A stretch of DNA of 52,283 nucleotides, taken from positions 1-52,283 of the forward strand of contig CAMRDW010000003.1 in NCBI GenBank assembly GCA_947041315.1, written 5' to 3'. Both the position numbers and the translations under genes were made by a program. Origin of the DNA: an uncultured Enterovibrio sp. GTDB lineage: Bacteria > Pseudomonadota > Gammaproteobacteria > Enterobacterales > Vibrionaceae. Below, in pieces: positions 37,446 to 48,044 of the stretch. The notes under the pieces were generated by a model. The model was given only the letters and a program-made list of their open reading frames with translations, was not told the origin of the DNA and did no database searches. Within the stretch, counting starts at the first letter, position 1; each line of letters opens with the position of its first letter.

Positions 37446-37685
37446 CGCAACGAAAAGAATGCGCAGGCCAATTAATGCCAAAACGCGATTTGATTCAAGA
37501 TCTTTGTGTTTTTTTCCTTTCTCAATGCTTCCTGTGTTGCTCTTTATTGACATTAAAAATCAGATTAAGAGCATTTCGTGAGTTATCTCTGCTTTAGACT
37601 ATGACGCCGCATGCGCTTTTATGGTATTCTCAACCCTCTTGCACATACACATCTTTGACATAATTATCTGAAGGATATTGGCTTC

Positions 37686-40496
37686 ATGAGCGATCTTGCT
37701 AAAGAGATCACGCCTATAAACATCGAAGAGGAGCTGAAAAGCTCGTACCTCGACTACGCGATGTCAGTTATCGTGGGTCGTGCTCTTCCTGACGTGCGTG
37801 ATGGTCTAAAACCCGTACACCGTCGCGTGCTTTTTGCGATGCATGTTTTGGGAAATGACTGGAACAAAGCATACAAAAAATCCGCCCGTGTTGTCGGTGA
37901 TGTGATAGGTAAATACCATCCTCACGGTGACAGCGCAGTTTACGACACCATTGTTCGTATGGCACAGCCCTTTTCGCTGCGCTATATGCTCGTGGATGGC
38001 CAAGGCAACTTCGGCTCCGTAGACGGCGACTCTGCTGCGGCCATGCGTTATACCGAAGTACGGATGTCGAAAATCGCCCATGAATTGCTGGCAGATCTCG
38101 ATAAAGACACTGTTAATTTCGTCCCCAACTACGACGGAACAGAGCAGATCCCAGAAGTCATGCCGACACGCATTCCGAACCTCTTGATCAATGGTTCATC
38201 GGGGATTGCTGTGGGCATGGCCACCAACATTCCACCTCATAATCTCAATGAAGTGGTTTCTGGGTGTTTGGCCTATATAGACAATGAAAGCATCTCAATT
38301 ACAGAATTGATGACGCACATTCCAGGGCCTGATTTCCCCACTGCCGCCATGATCAATGGTCGAAAAGGCATTGAAGAAGCTTACAGAACGGGTCGAGGAA
38401 AAATCCGCTTACGTTCTAAAGCCGACATCGAAACCGAGAAAAACGGCAAAGAAACCATCATCGTTACAGAAATCCCTTATCAGGTGAACAAAGCCCGTCT
38501 TATTGAAAAAATAGCGGAACTTGTTAAAGAGAAGAAAATTGAAGGGATCAGTGCCTTACGTGATGAGTCTGACAAAGACGGCATGCGGATTGTCATCGAA
38601 TGTAAAAGAGACGCAGTGGCCGAGGTGATCCTCAATAACCTTTATTCACAAACCCAACTTCAAACCTCATTTGGTATCAACATGGTGGCGTTGGACAACA
38701 ACCAACCTCGCTTGTTTAACCTCAAAGACATGTTGAAGTGTTTCGTCAATCACCGCCGCGAAGTCGTCACGCGTCGTACGATTTTCGAATTACGTAAAGC
38801 CCGTGATCGCACACATATTTTAGAAGGCCTTGCCATTGCCTTGGCGAACATTGACGAAATCATCGCTTTGGTTCGCGCCGCTCAAACCCCCGCCACTGCA
38901 CGTGAACAACTTCAAGCCCGTGGATGGGCGTTGGGATCTGTCGCCCTCATGCTTGAAGCCACCGGTGTTGACGCCGCGCGCCCTGAATGGTTGGCAGATA
39001 ATTTTGGTGTTCGCGACACCCTGTACTTTTTAACAGAACAACAAGCCCAAGCCATTTTGGACTTACGTTTACACAAATTAACGGGCCTTGAGCACGAGAA
39101 AATTCTTGATGAATACAAAGAGTTGCTCTCTCTCATCGCAGAACTCATGCTGATCATTTCAAGCCCTGAGCGCTTAATGGAAGTGATCCGTGAAGAGCTT
39201 GAAGTTGTTCGCGATGCCTACAGCGACCCACGTCGTACACAAATCACCGCAGCCACAGCCGACATCGACATTGAAGATTTGATCAATCAAGAAGATGTTG
39301 TTGTCACACTCTCACACGAAGGCTACGTAAAATACCAACTCTTGTCTGATTACGAAGCCCAACGTCGGGGCGGCAAAGGAAAATCTGCAACGCGCATGAA
39401 AGAAGAAGACTACATCGAACGTCTTCTTGTGGCGAACACGCACGACAATATCCTTTGCTTTTCAACCCGTGGCCGCTTGTATTGGTTGAAAGTCTATCAA
39501 TTGCCGCTTGCCTCTCGTACCGCACGAGGCAAACCCATTGTCAATTTATTGCCTTTGGAAAAAGAAGAACGCATTACCGCCATTTTGCCCGTCAAACATT
39601 ATACCCCTGACAAATTTGTCTTTATGGCGACAGCGGACGGCACAGTGAAGAAAACCCCCTTAACGGATTTCAGTCGCCCACGTAACGGAGGGATCATCGC
39701 CCTTAATTTACATGAAGGGGATTCTTTAATTGGCGTCGATATCACAGACTCAACCCGCGACATTATGCTGTTTTCTTCGTTTGGGAAAGTCGTTCGTTTC
39801 TACGAAAGCCCTGTTTATAATGAAGAAGGCACAGCAAAAGGCGGCGTCCGTGCAATGGGTCGAACCGCGTCAGGTGTACGCGGGATCAAACTGGCCCCTG
39901 ACGATAAAGTCGTGTCCTTGATTGTTCCAAAGGATTTTGTTCCTAAAGCGCGCATGATCCTTTCAAGCCCTTTGCAAACCCCTGCATTCTCTACACGCGT
40001 TGCAGGAGACGTGCTCACCGTAACTGAAAATGGCTATGGTAAGCGCACCGCCCTTTCTGAATACCCAGCGAAAAGCAGAGCAACACAAGGTGTTGTCTCT
40101 ATTAAAGTTTCAGAAAGAAATGGGCGCGTTGTAGGTGCGACTCAGGTCGGGCCTAACAATGAGTTTATGATGATCACAAACGCGGCCACTTTAGTGCGTA
40201 CCCGTGTTTCTGAAGTCAGTCAGGTTGGACGTAACACCCTCGGCGTCCGATTGATCCGTACCGTAGAAGGCGAGAAAGTCGTCGGTTTACAACGCATTGA
40301 TGAACCTGATGCAAAAAACATCTTCTTGGACGATGAGGATGACGCGGTTGAAGTATTGGCTGTTGATCCCCTGAATTCAGGTCAAAACGAAGATCCCCTT
40401 GAAGCGCTCGACGATGAAATAGATGAAGAGCTCGACGATGAGATTGACCAAGACCCAGACCAAGATGAGCCAGAAGACGTTCTAGATAAAGAGTAA
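37686..40496 (+). CDS. gyrA: DNA gyrase subunit A
   Basis: GyrA is the DNA-cleaving subunit of gyrase. The catalytic tyrosine is Y122 in AMRYTE. The quinolone-determining region keeps the sensitive S83 and D87 ([10 protein letters not shown]). The C-terminal wrapping domain has the GyrA box QRRGGKG. The 936 residues exceed E. coli GyrA (875); the extra is mainly an internal insertion near residue 400-450, known in vibrios, and a very acidic tail of about 55 residues ([20 protein letters not shown]). GAAGGA lies about ten bases before ATG 37686. A strong terminator follows. Confidence 0.98.
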   Translation: MSDLAKEITPINIEEELKSSYLDYAMSVIVGRALPDVRDGLKPVHRRVLFAMHVLGNDWNKAYKKSARVVGDVIGKYHPHGDSAVYDTIVRMAQPFSLRYMLVDGQGNFGSVDGDSAAAMRYTEVRMSKIAHELLADLDKDTVNFVPNYDGTEQIPEVMPTRIPNLLINGSSGIAVGMATNIPPHNLNEVVSGCLAYIDNESISITELMTHIPGPDFPTAAMINGRKGIEEAYRTGRGKIRLRSKADIETEKNGKETIIVTEIPYQVNKARLIEKIAELVKEKKIEGISALRDESDKDGMRIVIECKRDAVAEVILNNLYSQTQLQTSFGINMVALDNNQPRLFNLKDMLKCFVNHRREVVTRRTIFELRKARDRTHILEGLAIALANIDEIIALVRAAQTPATAREQLQARGWALGSVALMLEATGVDAARPEWLADNFGVRDTLYFLTEQQAQAILDLRLHKLTGLEHEKILDEYKELLSLIAELMLIISSPERLMEVIREELEVVRDAYSDPRRTQITAATADIDIEDLINQEDVVVTLSHEGYVKYQLLSDYEAQRRGGKGKSATRMKEEDYIERLLVANTHDNILCFSTRGRLYWLKVYQLPLASRTARGKPIVNLLPLEKEERITAILPVKHYTPDKFVFMATADGTVKKTPLTDFSRPRNGGIIALNLHEGDSLIGVDITDSTRDIMLFSSFGKVVRFYESPVYNEEGTAKGGVRAMGRTASGVRGIKLAPDDKVVSLIVPKDFVPKARMILSSPLQTPAFSTRVAGDVLTVTENGYGKRTALSEYPAKSRATQGVVSIKVSERNGRVVGATQVGPNNEFMMITNAATLVRTRVSEVSQVGRNTLGVRLIRTVEGEKVVGLQRIDEPDAKNIFLDDEDDAVEVLAVDPLNSGQNEDPLEALDDEIDEELDDEIDQDPDQDEPEDVLDKE

Positions 40497-40520
40497 GATC
40501 GCCTTTTGCCTCCCATTAAA

Positions 40521-40546
40521 AACGCAGCCCATGCTGCGTTTTTTTT
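40521..40546 (+). terminator. Terminator after gyrA
   Basis: CGCAGC pairs with GCTGCG around a CCAT loop, followed by eight T. It lies 24 bases after the gyrA stop. Confidence 0.92.
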
Positions 40547-41119
40547 CATCGAATCAAACGCCATCCCACTCCTCTGCCAATCAAGGACGACTCTACTTAA
40601 AAATCGCTTTCGCTTAATCCCCTTACCCATTCCTTTTTAAAATACCGTTTTTTGACCTGAAACGTCAAAGGACAATCACAGCGTCCGTTTAAGAGGGCAT
40701 TCATAATTTACGCCTTTTTCTCTGTCATTTTTCAATCTCAATATCTGACTAACGACTTAATGAAATGGGTATTAAAGCCTTTTCGAGGCGATTTCATGCC
40801 TTATTAGGTGTTGATTCAATCCCATGAAAGCCCGTTTCTTCTTTCCCTTTTTTCATCAAAAAGACTCGAATATAAAGATGATATTTCGTCAAGTAGAAAA
40901 AAGAAATAAAGCGCGACACTCCGCATCAAAGAGCTCTTCTTTTTCCTTCCTCTTCTGTCAGGGTTTATCATCACTTTTGTGATTCCAATCTAAACAAAAA
41001 AGTGATAAAACAAAATAATTAAAACTGAAATTAGCGCCCTTATTATCTGCTTTTTCTTTCAAAAAATGAAAGTAGAAGCACTCTGTTTATTACCTCCTCT
41101 ATATGCAACAGGAAAAATC
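40547..41119. other. Promoter region of serC
   Basis: About 570 AT-rich bases without a gene. A small inverted repeat ATCAC-TTTT-GTGAT occurs near 40970-40985. The serC promoter should lie here; I could not choose one. Confidence 0.4.
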
Positions 41120-42211
41120 ATGATAGAAACGGTGTACAACTTCTCTGCAGGACCTGCCATGCTGCCAAAAGAAGTACTTGAAAAGGTCCAAAAAGAGTTA
41201 TTAAACTTTAATAACTCGGGATCTTCTGTCATGGAAATATCCCACCGTAGCGCGTCTTTTCTAAACCTTGTTGAAGAAGCAGAAGAAAACCTCCGTCGAT
41301 TACTTAATATCCCAGATTATTACCATGTTCTTTATGCTCAAGGCGGGGCCAGAGCGCAATTTGCAGCGGTACCTTTGAATTTATTAGGCAATAACGAAGT
41401 CGCCGATTATATCAACAGTGGCTATTGGTCAAAATGCGCCATAAAAGAAGCAACAAAATACTGCCAACCAAATGAAATCAATGTATTAGAAGACAAAAAA
41501 GGTCAAACAGGCGTTCGCAATGTGGCAGATTGGCCCTTAAACGAAAATGCGGCTTATGTGCATATTTGCCCAAACGAAACCATTACAGGCATTAGAATCA
41601 ACGAATTACCAGAAACAAAGCGCCCTATCGTTGCTGACATGTCCTCTTGCATCCTCTCTCAACCCATCGACATAAAAAAATACGCAGTAATCTATGCGGG
41701 CGCCCAAAAAAACATTGGCCCTGCGGGACTGACTCTTGTGATCGTGCGAGATGATTTACTGGGATTGGCCAACGAGATGTTACCCAATGTATTAAATTAC
41801 AAAACCTTGGCAAAGACAGACTCCATGTACAATACCCCCCCCACGTTCAGTTGGTACCTTGCAGGTGAAGTTTATAAATGGTTGATTGCCCAAGGCGGTC
41901 TTGAGGCCATGCAAGAAAGAAATGAAATAAAAGCCGCTCTTTTATACGACTGCATTGATCGCTCCGAATTTTACCAAAACACCGTTCTTGGTGAAAATCG
42001 TTCCTTCATGAACGTTTCGTTTCACTTAACAAATCCAGCCCTTGATAAAGCCTTTCTTAAACAAGCCGAAAACCACGGCTTAAAAGCATTAAAAGGACAC
42101 CGAGACGTAGGTGGAATGCGGGCCTCCATGTATAACGCAATGCCTCTCGAAGGTATAGAAGCGTTGGTTTCGTTTATGGAAAAATTTGAGAAGGAAAATG
42201 CGTCATCCTGA
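41120..42211 (+). CDS. serC: Phosphoserine aminotransferase SerC
   Basis: SerC makes phosphoserine from 3-phosphohydroxypyruvate, and also works in pyridoxal phosphate synthesis. From ATG 41120 the protein has 363 residues, close to the family. The start [38 protein letters not shown], the PLP lysine in [19 protein letters not shown] and the C-terminal [17 protein letters not shown] are all typical. AGGA lies about six bases before this ATG, so it is preferred over the frame start at 41066. Not joined to aroA here. Confidence 0.97.
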   Translation: MIETVYNFSAGPAMLPKEVLEKVQKELLNFNNSGSSVMEISHRSASFLNLVEEAEENLRRLLNIPDYYHVLYAQGGARAQFAAVPLNLLGNNEVADYINSGYWSKCAIKEATKYCQPNEINVLEDKKGQTGVRNVADWPLNENAAYVHICPNETITGIRINELPETKRPIVADMSSCILSQPIDIKKYAVIYAGAQKNIGPAGLTLVIVRDDLLGLANEMLPNVLNYKTLAKTDSMYNTPPTFSWYLAGEVYKWLIAQGGLEAMQERNEIKAALLYDCIDRSEFYQNTVLGENRSFMNVSFHLTNPALDKAFLKQAENHGLKALKGHRDVGGMRASMYNAMPLEGIEALVSFMEKFEKENASS

Positions 42212-42255
42212 CAATGGCTGCTAACGCCAGGCCATTACAATAAAAAGACGGAATG

Positions 42256-42380
42256 CATACCCACAGTAATTGAAGATACACGCTTGAGCTCAGTGAGTGA
42301 AGCCCCTGAGCAGATGGCCTCTGTGGTGGGGTGCCCCGCGCGCAGTCCACACCCACGCCCCTTCAAAGGCGGCGGGTATA
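42256..42380 (+). repeat. ERIC-like element after serC
   Basis: It runs from CATACCCACAGTAATTGAAG to GGCGGCGGGTATA, about 125 bases. The core AGTGAAGCCCCTGAGCAGA is well kept. It lies 45 bases after the serC stop. Confidence 0.88.
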
Positions 42381-42395
42381 AAATGAACGGCATAA

Positions 42396-42432
42396 AAACG
42401 GGCTTTAAATGCATTGCATTTAAAGCCCGTTT
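42396..42432. terminator. Long bidirectional terminator hairpin
   Basis: Perfect 18-base arms (AAACGGGCTTTAAATGCA and its complement) flank a single T. On the minus strand it is followed by five U, so it suits the minus-strand gene ending at 42484; on the plus strand the U tract is short. It may stop serC transcription as well. Confidence 0.8.
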
Positions 42433-42483
42433 CATCGAAAAAAAGACGTCTTGTTCAACAAGGTTTGATCTTTTGTAAGCGAC

Positions 42484-43260
42484 TCATTTAAAAATATGAA
42501 ATCGACCTAAATATGATTTTATAAATTTATCTTTTATCGATTGCCAATGCGTCACAGGGTTTACGGGGATTTTTTCTTTCAAAAATCGAAGATCTTCTTC
42601 TGTTAAAGTCACTTCATCATGGTGCGCTAAATAAATACCTTTGGGGTGCAGATCAAAAATACGGTCTATTGACTCGCGATACCAGGTAGGATAAAAGACA
42701 GGAAAAGGCGGAATGAAGCGCCCTTTCACAATCACCATTAAATCAGCCACGTACACTTTATGACTTGGCTTATGATAAAGCGACAAATCTCGATCTGTGT
42801 GCCCTGGCGTTTTTAATGCACTCCAATCAGGAAAACCAGGTAAATCATCTTCATCATTCAAAAAAACATCTGGCTTGAATTTTCTTTTATACCAAATATT
42901 TTTGATTGTCTTCCCTTTTCGTTTCGCGACCCATTTCGTTAACATAATGTCCGTAAGGTGCATCAAGAACCCATCAATTCCATGATACCAATCTCCTTTT
43001 GTATTACTCATTGCGATTAAACAACCCGTTTCACGGCGCAATGGGATCGCGGCCCCCGCATGATCGGGATGCATATGCGTCACAACAATGAGTTTTAAAT
43101 GAGAAAGAGGACGTTTCAATGTTTCTGTTATATAAGAAAGTATGAGGTCAACGTCGGCTCGGCTACAACCATCCAATAAGAGAAGCTTGTCTTCATATTC
43201 AGCGAGGTATATTGTCTGAATATAACCATTTAATTGATGAAGTTTAATTAAAGCACTCAC
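42484..43260 (-). CDS. MBL-fold metallo-hydrolase
   Basis: A metallo-beta-lactamase-fold hydrolase of unknown substrate. The 258-residue protein has the metal-binding THMHPDHAG (HxHxDH) near residue 62, the TPGHTDRDLSLY segment near 152 with the next metal ligand, VADLMV and HHDEVTL near the C-terminus. The family includes glyoxalase II, lactonases and others; I see nothing that picks one. A quorum-quenching lactonase role is possible given LuxO nearby but would be speculation. It stands alone between serC and nrdA, with a terminator after it. Confidence 0.88.
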   Translation of the reverse strand: MSALIKLHQLNGYIQTIYLAEYEDKLLLLDGCSRADVDLILSYITETLKRPLSHLKLIVVTHMHPDHAGAAIPLRRETGCLIAMSNTKGDWYHGIDGFLMHLTDIMLTKWVAKRKGKTIKNIWYKRKFKPDVFLNDEDDLPGFPDWSALKTPGHTDRDLSLYHKPSHKVYVADLMVIVKGRFIPPFPVFYPTWYRESIDRIFDLHPKGIYLAHHDEVTLTEEDLRFLKEKIPVNPVTHWQSIKDKFIKSYLGRFHIFK

Positions 43261-43997
43261 CCACGACTCCTTTCCTAACCTGAGCGATTTGATTATATAT
43301 TCCTTTTAATCTCATGTCGCTTCACCTTTAGATCGCAAGCGTCTTAACAAAGAGATTTCTCAATGTATTTTAACGATTCCATTTTACAAGAAAAGCATTA
43401 GACGCCGCTCTCAAAAGAGCAAACAGATGTTCAAAAAAGGTATTCCTCTTTTCATTTTATGGTCTGTCCTCAAATTTTATTCTTTTAAAAGAATGAAATG
43501 AGGCTTCAAGCGTTTATTTATCTTCTCTTGCTGAAAAAACGACCGCTATTGTATTATTTTTCGCTTCATCGTTTTCAGTTCATCCCAAAAAACACATTCA
43601 CAATTAAAAAGACATTTTTGTTTTTTTTCTGTATTTTTTTTGTTGTGTATCGCACCCACAAAAATGTAATTCATTTTTATATATGAAAAATGAATACCCA
43701 GTTCCCAAGATCATAACGGTTACATAATGATCGCTATTTCATTATTTTATCTTTATATTTTTAAGAAATGAAACAATATGCACACAGATATCCAGAGGAT
43801 AGACTTATACATTTTTCAGGATCTCAGGCAAGAATTATTTTTTTTTTATTTCTTTTTTTTTGCGCAAAAAGAATTGATTTTTCCTGTGTCAGCGCCTGAA
43901 TTGGGACAGGAAGGTTAGTGGTTACAAACATACAATAATCATCCCCAAGATATCCACAAAAAGTGCCCCTCCGTCTCTCTTGCAATATCCCTTCATC
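43261..43997. other. Long AT-rich region upstream of nrdA
   Basis: No convincing gene. It has long T runs at 43615-43640 and 43830-43865, a hairpin with 10-base arms (ATTCATTTTT at 43669-43678, complement at 43686-43695), and ATATCCACA at 43950-43958, one base away from a DnaA box (TTATCCACA). E. coli nrdAB is controlled by DnaA; the parallel here is inference. Confidence 0.4.
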
Positions 43998-43998
43998 A

Positions 43999-44014
43999 CC
44001 ACTATCTTGTTATC
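43999..44014. promoter_or_regulatory. Candidate NrdR box 1 upstream of nrdA
   Basis: CCACTATCTTGTTATC agrees with the left half of the NrdR box (ACACTATATATAGTGT type). It is 30 bases upstream of the second box, close to three helical turns, as NrdR box pairs are. Confidence 0.5.
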
Positions 44015-44028
44015 GAGTTTAAGAACAG

Positions 44029-44044
44029 ACCCTATATATAGTAT
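44029..44044. promoter_or_regulatory. Candidate NrdR box 2 upstream of nrdA
   Basis: ACCCTATATATAGTAT is close to the NrdR consensus, with the CTATATATAG centre intact. NrdR represses ribonucleotide reductase genes. It lies about 110 bases before the nrdA start. Confidence 0.65.
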
Positions 44045-44151
44045 TTTTTGCCTAATACCCGTTTTTTATACTGACTCACATTTTTCATTTTAATTTTGTG
44101 AAAAAAGTAAAAAACGGGCCTTTGTATCAGGAAATTCGAGGAAACCTTCAA

Positions 44152-46431
44152 ATGAGCCAAAAAATGACCGTCCAAAAACGTTCAGGTGTAAGAGAAAATA
44201 TCGATCTGGATAAACTGCATCGCGTCATCACTTGGGCGGCGGAAGGACTTAATAATGTCTCGGTTTCACAGGTAGAGCTGCGTTCTCATATCCAATTTTA
44301 TGACGGAATAAAAACAGAAGATATCCACGAAACCATCATAAAATCGGCCGCCGATCTTATTTCCGAAGAAACGCCTGATTATCAATTTTTAGCCGCCCGT
44401 CTCGCTGTCTTTCATTTGCGTAAAAAGGCTTACGGAACATTTACTCCACCCACATTTTCTAAACATCTTTATAAAATGATTGAGATAGGCAAATACGATA
44501 GCCACCTGCTCAAAGACTACACAGACAATGAACTGGACATCCTGAATGACTACATCGATCACAACCGTGATTTGCACTTTTCTTATGCTGCCGTCAAACA
44601 GTTAGAAGGCAAATATTTAGTACAAAACCGCGTTACAGGCGAAATTTACGAAAGTGCACAATTTTTATATATTTCCGTGGCTGCGTGTTTATTTGCAAAA
44701 TACCCAAAAAATACACGGATGGATTACATCAAACGTTTTTATGATGCCATTTCTTTGTTTAAGATTTCATTGCCTACCCCCATCATGTCGGGTGTGCGTA
44801 CACCCACGCGCCAATTTAGCTCTTGCGTTCTCATCGAATGTGATGACAACCTCAACTCCATTAACGCCACAGCCAGTGCCATTGTTCGCTATGTCAGTCA
44901 ACGTGCAGGAATTGGCATCAACGTGGGCCGCATACGCGCGCTTGGAAGTCCAATTCGAGGCGGTGAAGCTTTCCACACAGGATGCATCCCCTTTTATAAA
45001 TATTTTCAAACTGCTGTAAAATGCTGCTCTCAAGGCGGCGTTCGAGGCGGCGCTGCCACCTTGTTTTACCCTCTTTGGCATCGTGAAGTTGAAAATTTAT
45101 TGGTTTTAAAAAACAACCGAGGCGTGGAAGAAAACCGGGTTCGACATATGGATTACGGCGTACAGATCAATAAACTTCTGTACACCCGTCTCATTAAAGG
45201 GGGACATATTTCTCTTTTTTCGCCTTCCGATGTCCCTGGGCTTTTTGACGCCTTTTTTGCAGATCAAGATGAATTCGAACGTTTGTACGCTTTGTATGAA
45301 CAAGACAAAAGCATTAAACGTGAAACAGTGAAAGCCATCGATCTTTTCTCTCTCATGATGCAAGAGCGCGCCTCCACGGGACGCATTTATATTCAAAATG
45401 TCGATCATTGCAATACGCACAGTCCGTTTGACGCAAAAGTAGCGCCCATCCGCCAATCGAATTTATGTTTAGAAATCGCGCTCCCCACCAAGCCACTTCA
45501 AAATGTGGAAGATGACCAAGGTGAAATTGCCCTCTGTACGTTATCGGCCTTAAACTTGGGCGCGATTACCTCATTAAATGAATTGGAAGATTTGGCCGAC
45601 TTGACCCTGCGAGCCCTGGATTCTTTATTGGATTATCAAGACTACCCCTTGCCTGCGGCAAGAAACGCCAGTATGAACCGCCGAACCTTGGGGGTGGGTG
45701 TCATCAATTATGCGTATTATTTAGCCAAGAACGGCGTTCGTTATTCTGACGGCAGTGCCAATGCCCTCACGCATCGAACCTTTGAAGCCATGCAATATTA
45801 TCTCTTAAAAGCATCCGTTAATTTGGCAAAAGAAAAAGGCCCTTGCCCTTTATTCCATGAAACCACGTATGCCAAAGGGATCCTGCCCATTGATACCTAT
45901 AAACGCACGCTTGATGAAATTTGCAATGAGCCGCTGCATTACGATTGGGAAACCCTAAGAAAAGACATTCTGAAACATGGGCTTCGAAACTCGACCCTGT
46001 CTTCTTTGATGCCCTCAGAAACCTCTTCTCAAATTTCAAACGCAACCAATGGAATCGAACCTCCTCGTGGTTATGTTTCAGTAAAAGCATCAAAAGATGG
46101 CATTTTAAAACAAGTCGTACCTGAATTTGAAAAGTATAAAAATCAATACGAATTGCTCTGGAGTATTGAGTCAAACGAAGGCTATTTGCAGCTGGTTGGG
46201 ATCATGCAAAAATTTGTAGACCAAGCCATTTCTGCCAATACAAATTACGATCCCAGTAAACAACTGAATGGTAAAACACCCATGAAGTTGCTTCTTAAAG
46301 ATTTATTGACCGCCTACAAACTGGGCTTAAAAACCCTTTATTACCACAACACCCGTGACGGTGCCCAAGATACACAAACAGATCAAATCCAAGAAGAAGA
46401 TGATTGCGCCGGCGGAGCGTGCAAAATTTGA
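44152..46431 (+). CDS. nrdA: Class Ia ribonucleotide reductase alpha subunit NrdA
   Basis: NrdA reduces ribonucleoside diphosphates to deoxyribonucleotides. The start ATG 44152 gives 759 residues (E. coli 761) and has GAGGAAACC upstream; GTG 44098 and ATG 44164 are alternatives. It has an N-terminal ATP-cone (KRSGVRENIDLDKLHRVI), the catalytic region with FSSCVLIEC, NLCLEIALPTKP and ALCTLSALNLGAI, SETSSQISNATNGIEPPRG and a C-terminal redox pair CAGGACKI. All match class Ia. Followed by nrdB after 59 bases. Confidence 0.98.
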   Translation: MSQKMTVQKRSGVRENIDLDKLHRVITWAAEGLNNVSVSQVELRSHIQFYDGIKTEDIHETIIKSAADLISEETPDYQFLAARLAVFHLRKKAYGTFTPPTFSKHLYKMIEIGKYDSHLLKDYTDNELDILNDYIDHNRDLHFSYAAVKQLEGKYLVQNRVTGEIYESAQFLYISVAACLFAKYPKNTRMDYIKRFYDAISLFKISLPTPIMSGVRTPTRQFSSCVLIECDDNLNSINATASAIVRYVSQRAGIGINVGRIRALGSPIRGGEAFHTGCIPFYKYFQTAVKCCSQGGVRGGAATLFYPLWHREVENLLVLKNNRGVEENRVRHMDYGVQINKLLYTRLIKGGHISLFSPSDVPGLFDAFFADQDEFERLYALYEQDKSIKRETVKAIDLFSLMMQERASTGRIYIQNVDHCNTHSPFDAKVAPIRQSNLCLEIALPTKPLQNVEDDQGEIALCTLSALNLGAITSLNELEDLADLTLRALDSLLDYQDYPLPAARNASMNRRTLGVGVINYAYYLAKNGVRYSDGSANALTHRTFEAMQYYLLKASVNLAKEKGPCPLFHETTYAKGILPIDTYKRTLDEICNEPLHYDWETLRKDILKHGLRNSTLSSLMPSETSSQISNATNGIEPPRGYVSVKASKDGILKQVVPEFEKYKNQYELLWSIESNEGYLQLVGIMQKFVDQAISANTNYDPSKQLNGKTPMKLLLKDLLTAYKLGLKTLYYHNTRDGAQDTQTDQIQEEDDCAGGACKI

Positions 46432-46490
46432 CTTTCAACACACAAAAGCAATAACCCCTTTTTTCTCTTGATTGACGGTAATTTACAGCG

Positions 46491-47624
46491 ATGGCTTACA
46501 GCACTTTTTCAAAAAAAAATAACGACGCACTCAAAGAACCGATGTTTTTTGGGCAACCTGTCAACGTGGCACGTTTCGATCAACAGAAATACGAAATGTT
46601 TGAAAAGCTTATCGAAAAACAATTGTCTTTTTTCTGGCGACCAGAAGAAGTCGATGTCTCGGGTGACCGCATTGATTACAATCAATTGCCAGAACATGAA
46701 AAACACATCTTTATCAGCAACCTAAAATATCAAACCTTGCTTGATTCCATTCAAGGCAGAAGCCCAAATGTCGCTTTTTTACCTTTGGTGTCACTGCCTG
46801 AACTTGAAACCTGGATTGAAACCTGGTCTTTTTCTGAAACCATTCATTCACGCTCATACACCCATATTATTCGAAATATTGTGAATAATCCGGCCACCGT
46901 CTTTGATGATATTGTTGAAAATGAACACATCATCAAACGCGCGTATGACATCGCCCACTATTACGACGATCTCATTCAGGCGAGCAATGACTACCAGCGT
47001 TTCGGAGAAGGTGTACACAGCTTCAATGGAAAAAAGCAAGAGATCCGCTTACGTGACGTCAAAAAGAAACTCTACCTTTGTTTAATGTCAGTTAACGCAC
47101 TGGAAGCCATACGTTTTTATGTCAGCTTTGCCTGCTCATTTGCTTTTGCTGAACGGAAACTCATGGAAGGAAACGCAAAAATAATCAAACTCATTGCCCG
47201 AGATGAAGCCCTTCATTTAACCGGGACCCAGCACATGATCAATATCTTACGTTCAGGTGACGACGATGCTGAAATGGGAAAAATAGCGAAAGAATGCGAA
47301 GAGGCCTGTTTTGATCTCTTTAAAACGGCCGCGGAACAAGAAAAAGAATGGGCAGATTATTTGTTTAAAGACGGTTCGATGATAGGGTTAAACAAAGAGA
47401 TTTTGTGTCAATACATTGAATACATTACCAACCTTCGTATGCATGCTGTCGGATTAAAATCCCCCTATCCAAACGCAACTCAAAACCCCATTCCATGGAT
47501 CAACACCTGGCTCTCTTCCGATAATGTGCAAGTCGCCCCACAAGAAGCAGAAATCAGCTCTTATTTAGTGGGACAAATTGACAACGACATGAACATCGAT
47601 GATTTAGGCGATTTTGAATTATGA
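46491..47624 (+). CDS. nrdB: Class Ia ribonucleotide reductase beta subunit NrdB
   Basis: NrdB holds the diiron-tyrosyl radical cofactor that starts NrdA catalysis. The 377 residues match the family. Radical tyrosine Y123 lies in [11 protein letters not shown]; iron ligands include D85, E116 and H119, with the second set in the [30 protein letters not shown] segment. The C-terminal tail [13 protein letters not shown] binds NrdA. Its ribosome-binding site is weak. The yfaE ATG overlaps its end by four bases. Confidence 0.98.
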   Translation: MAYSTFSKKNNDALKEPMFFGQPVNVARFDQQKYEMFEKLIEKQLSFFWRPEEVDVSGDRIDYNQLPEHEKHIFISNLKYQTLLDSIQGRSPNVAFLPLVSLPELETWIETWSFSETIHSRSYTHIIRNIVNNPATVFDDIVENEHIIKRAYDIAHYYDDLIQASNDYQRFGEGVHSFNGKKQEIRLRDVKKKLYLCLMSVNALEAIRFYVSFACSFAFAERKLMEGNAKIIKLIARDEALHLTGTQHMINILRSGDDDAEMGKIAKECEEACFDLFKTAAEQEKEWADYLFKDGSMIGLNKEILCQYIEYITNLRMHAVGLKSPYPNATQNPIPWINTWLSSDNVQVAPQEAEISSYLVGQIDNDMNIDDLGDFEL

Positions 47625-47908
47625 GTCGTATTGCTATTACAGTGAATGGCAAACATCTGTTGGGAAATACCCACCAACCCGTGCTTGAACAACTCGAATT
47701 AGCCGGATTAAAACCTGAATTTCAATGTCGAAATGGGATCTGCGGTGCTTGCCGTTGTACCCTTAAAAAAGGCGCCGTATCAGAGCAAGATGCAATGGCC
47801 TATCTTGGCTACGGTGAAATCCTCACCTGCCAGTCCATTCCAAACGAAAATCTGACACTCGAGTTTAATTATCGGCTTTTTTCTTCATCTGAAAAGTCCG
47901 TGAATTAA
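47621..47908 (+). CDS. yfaE: 2Fe-2S ferredoxin YfaE
   Basis: YfaE is a plant-type ferredoxin that maintains the NrdB diferric-tyrosyl cofactor. The 95-residue protein has the four cluster cysteines in [11 protein letters not shown] and ILTCQS. The ATGA overlap with nrdB indicates coupling. The same nrdA-nrdB-yfaE unit occurs in E. coli. Confidence 0.95.
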   Translation: MSRIAITVNGKHLLGNTHQPVLEQLELAGLKPEFQCRNGICGACRCTLKKGAVSEQDAMAYLGYGEILTCQSIPNENLTLEFNYRLFSSSEKSVN

Positions 47909-47974
47909 ACCTCCTTCTTCTGAAGAACGCCTGATTGTTCACCTTTTTAATTAACAATTTCTCGGATCAATAAA

Positions 47975-48025
47975 AAAGAACGGTTCTTCGTATGAACTAA
48001 AAATCAATACGAAAAACCGTTCTTT
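47975..48025. terminator. Long bidirectional terminator between yfaE and the invasin gene
   Basis: A 19-base stem with one mismatch (AAAGAACGGTTCTTCGTAT against ATACGAAAAACCGTTCTTT) and a 13-base loop lies between the convergent genes, with A-rich and T-rich flanks. Confidence 0.85.
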
Positions 48026-48044
48026 ATTCTTTTTATAAAATAAA

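Noticed and set aside
43498..43686. 62-codon plus-strand frame rich in F, K and I
   Set aside because: Composition follows the T-rich DNA; no ribosome-binding site and no family resemblance.
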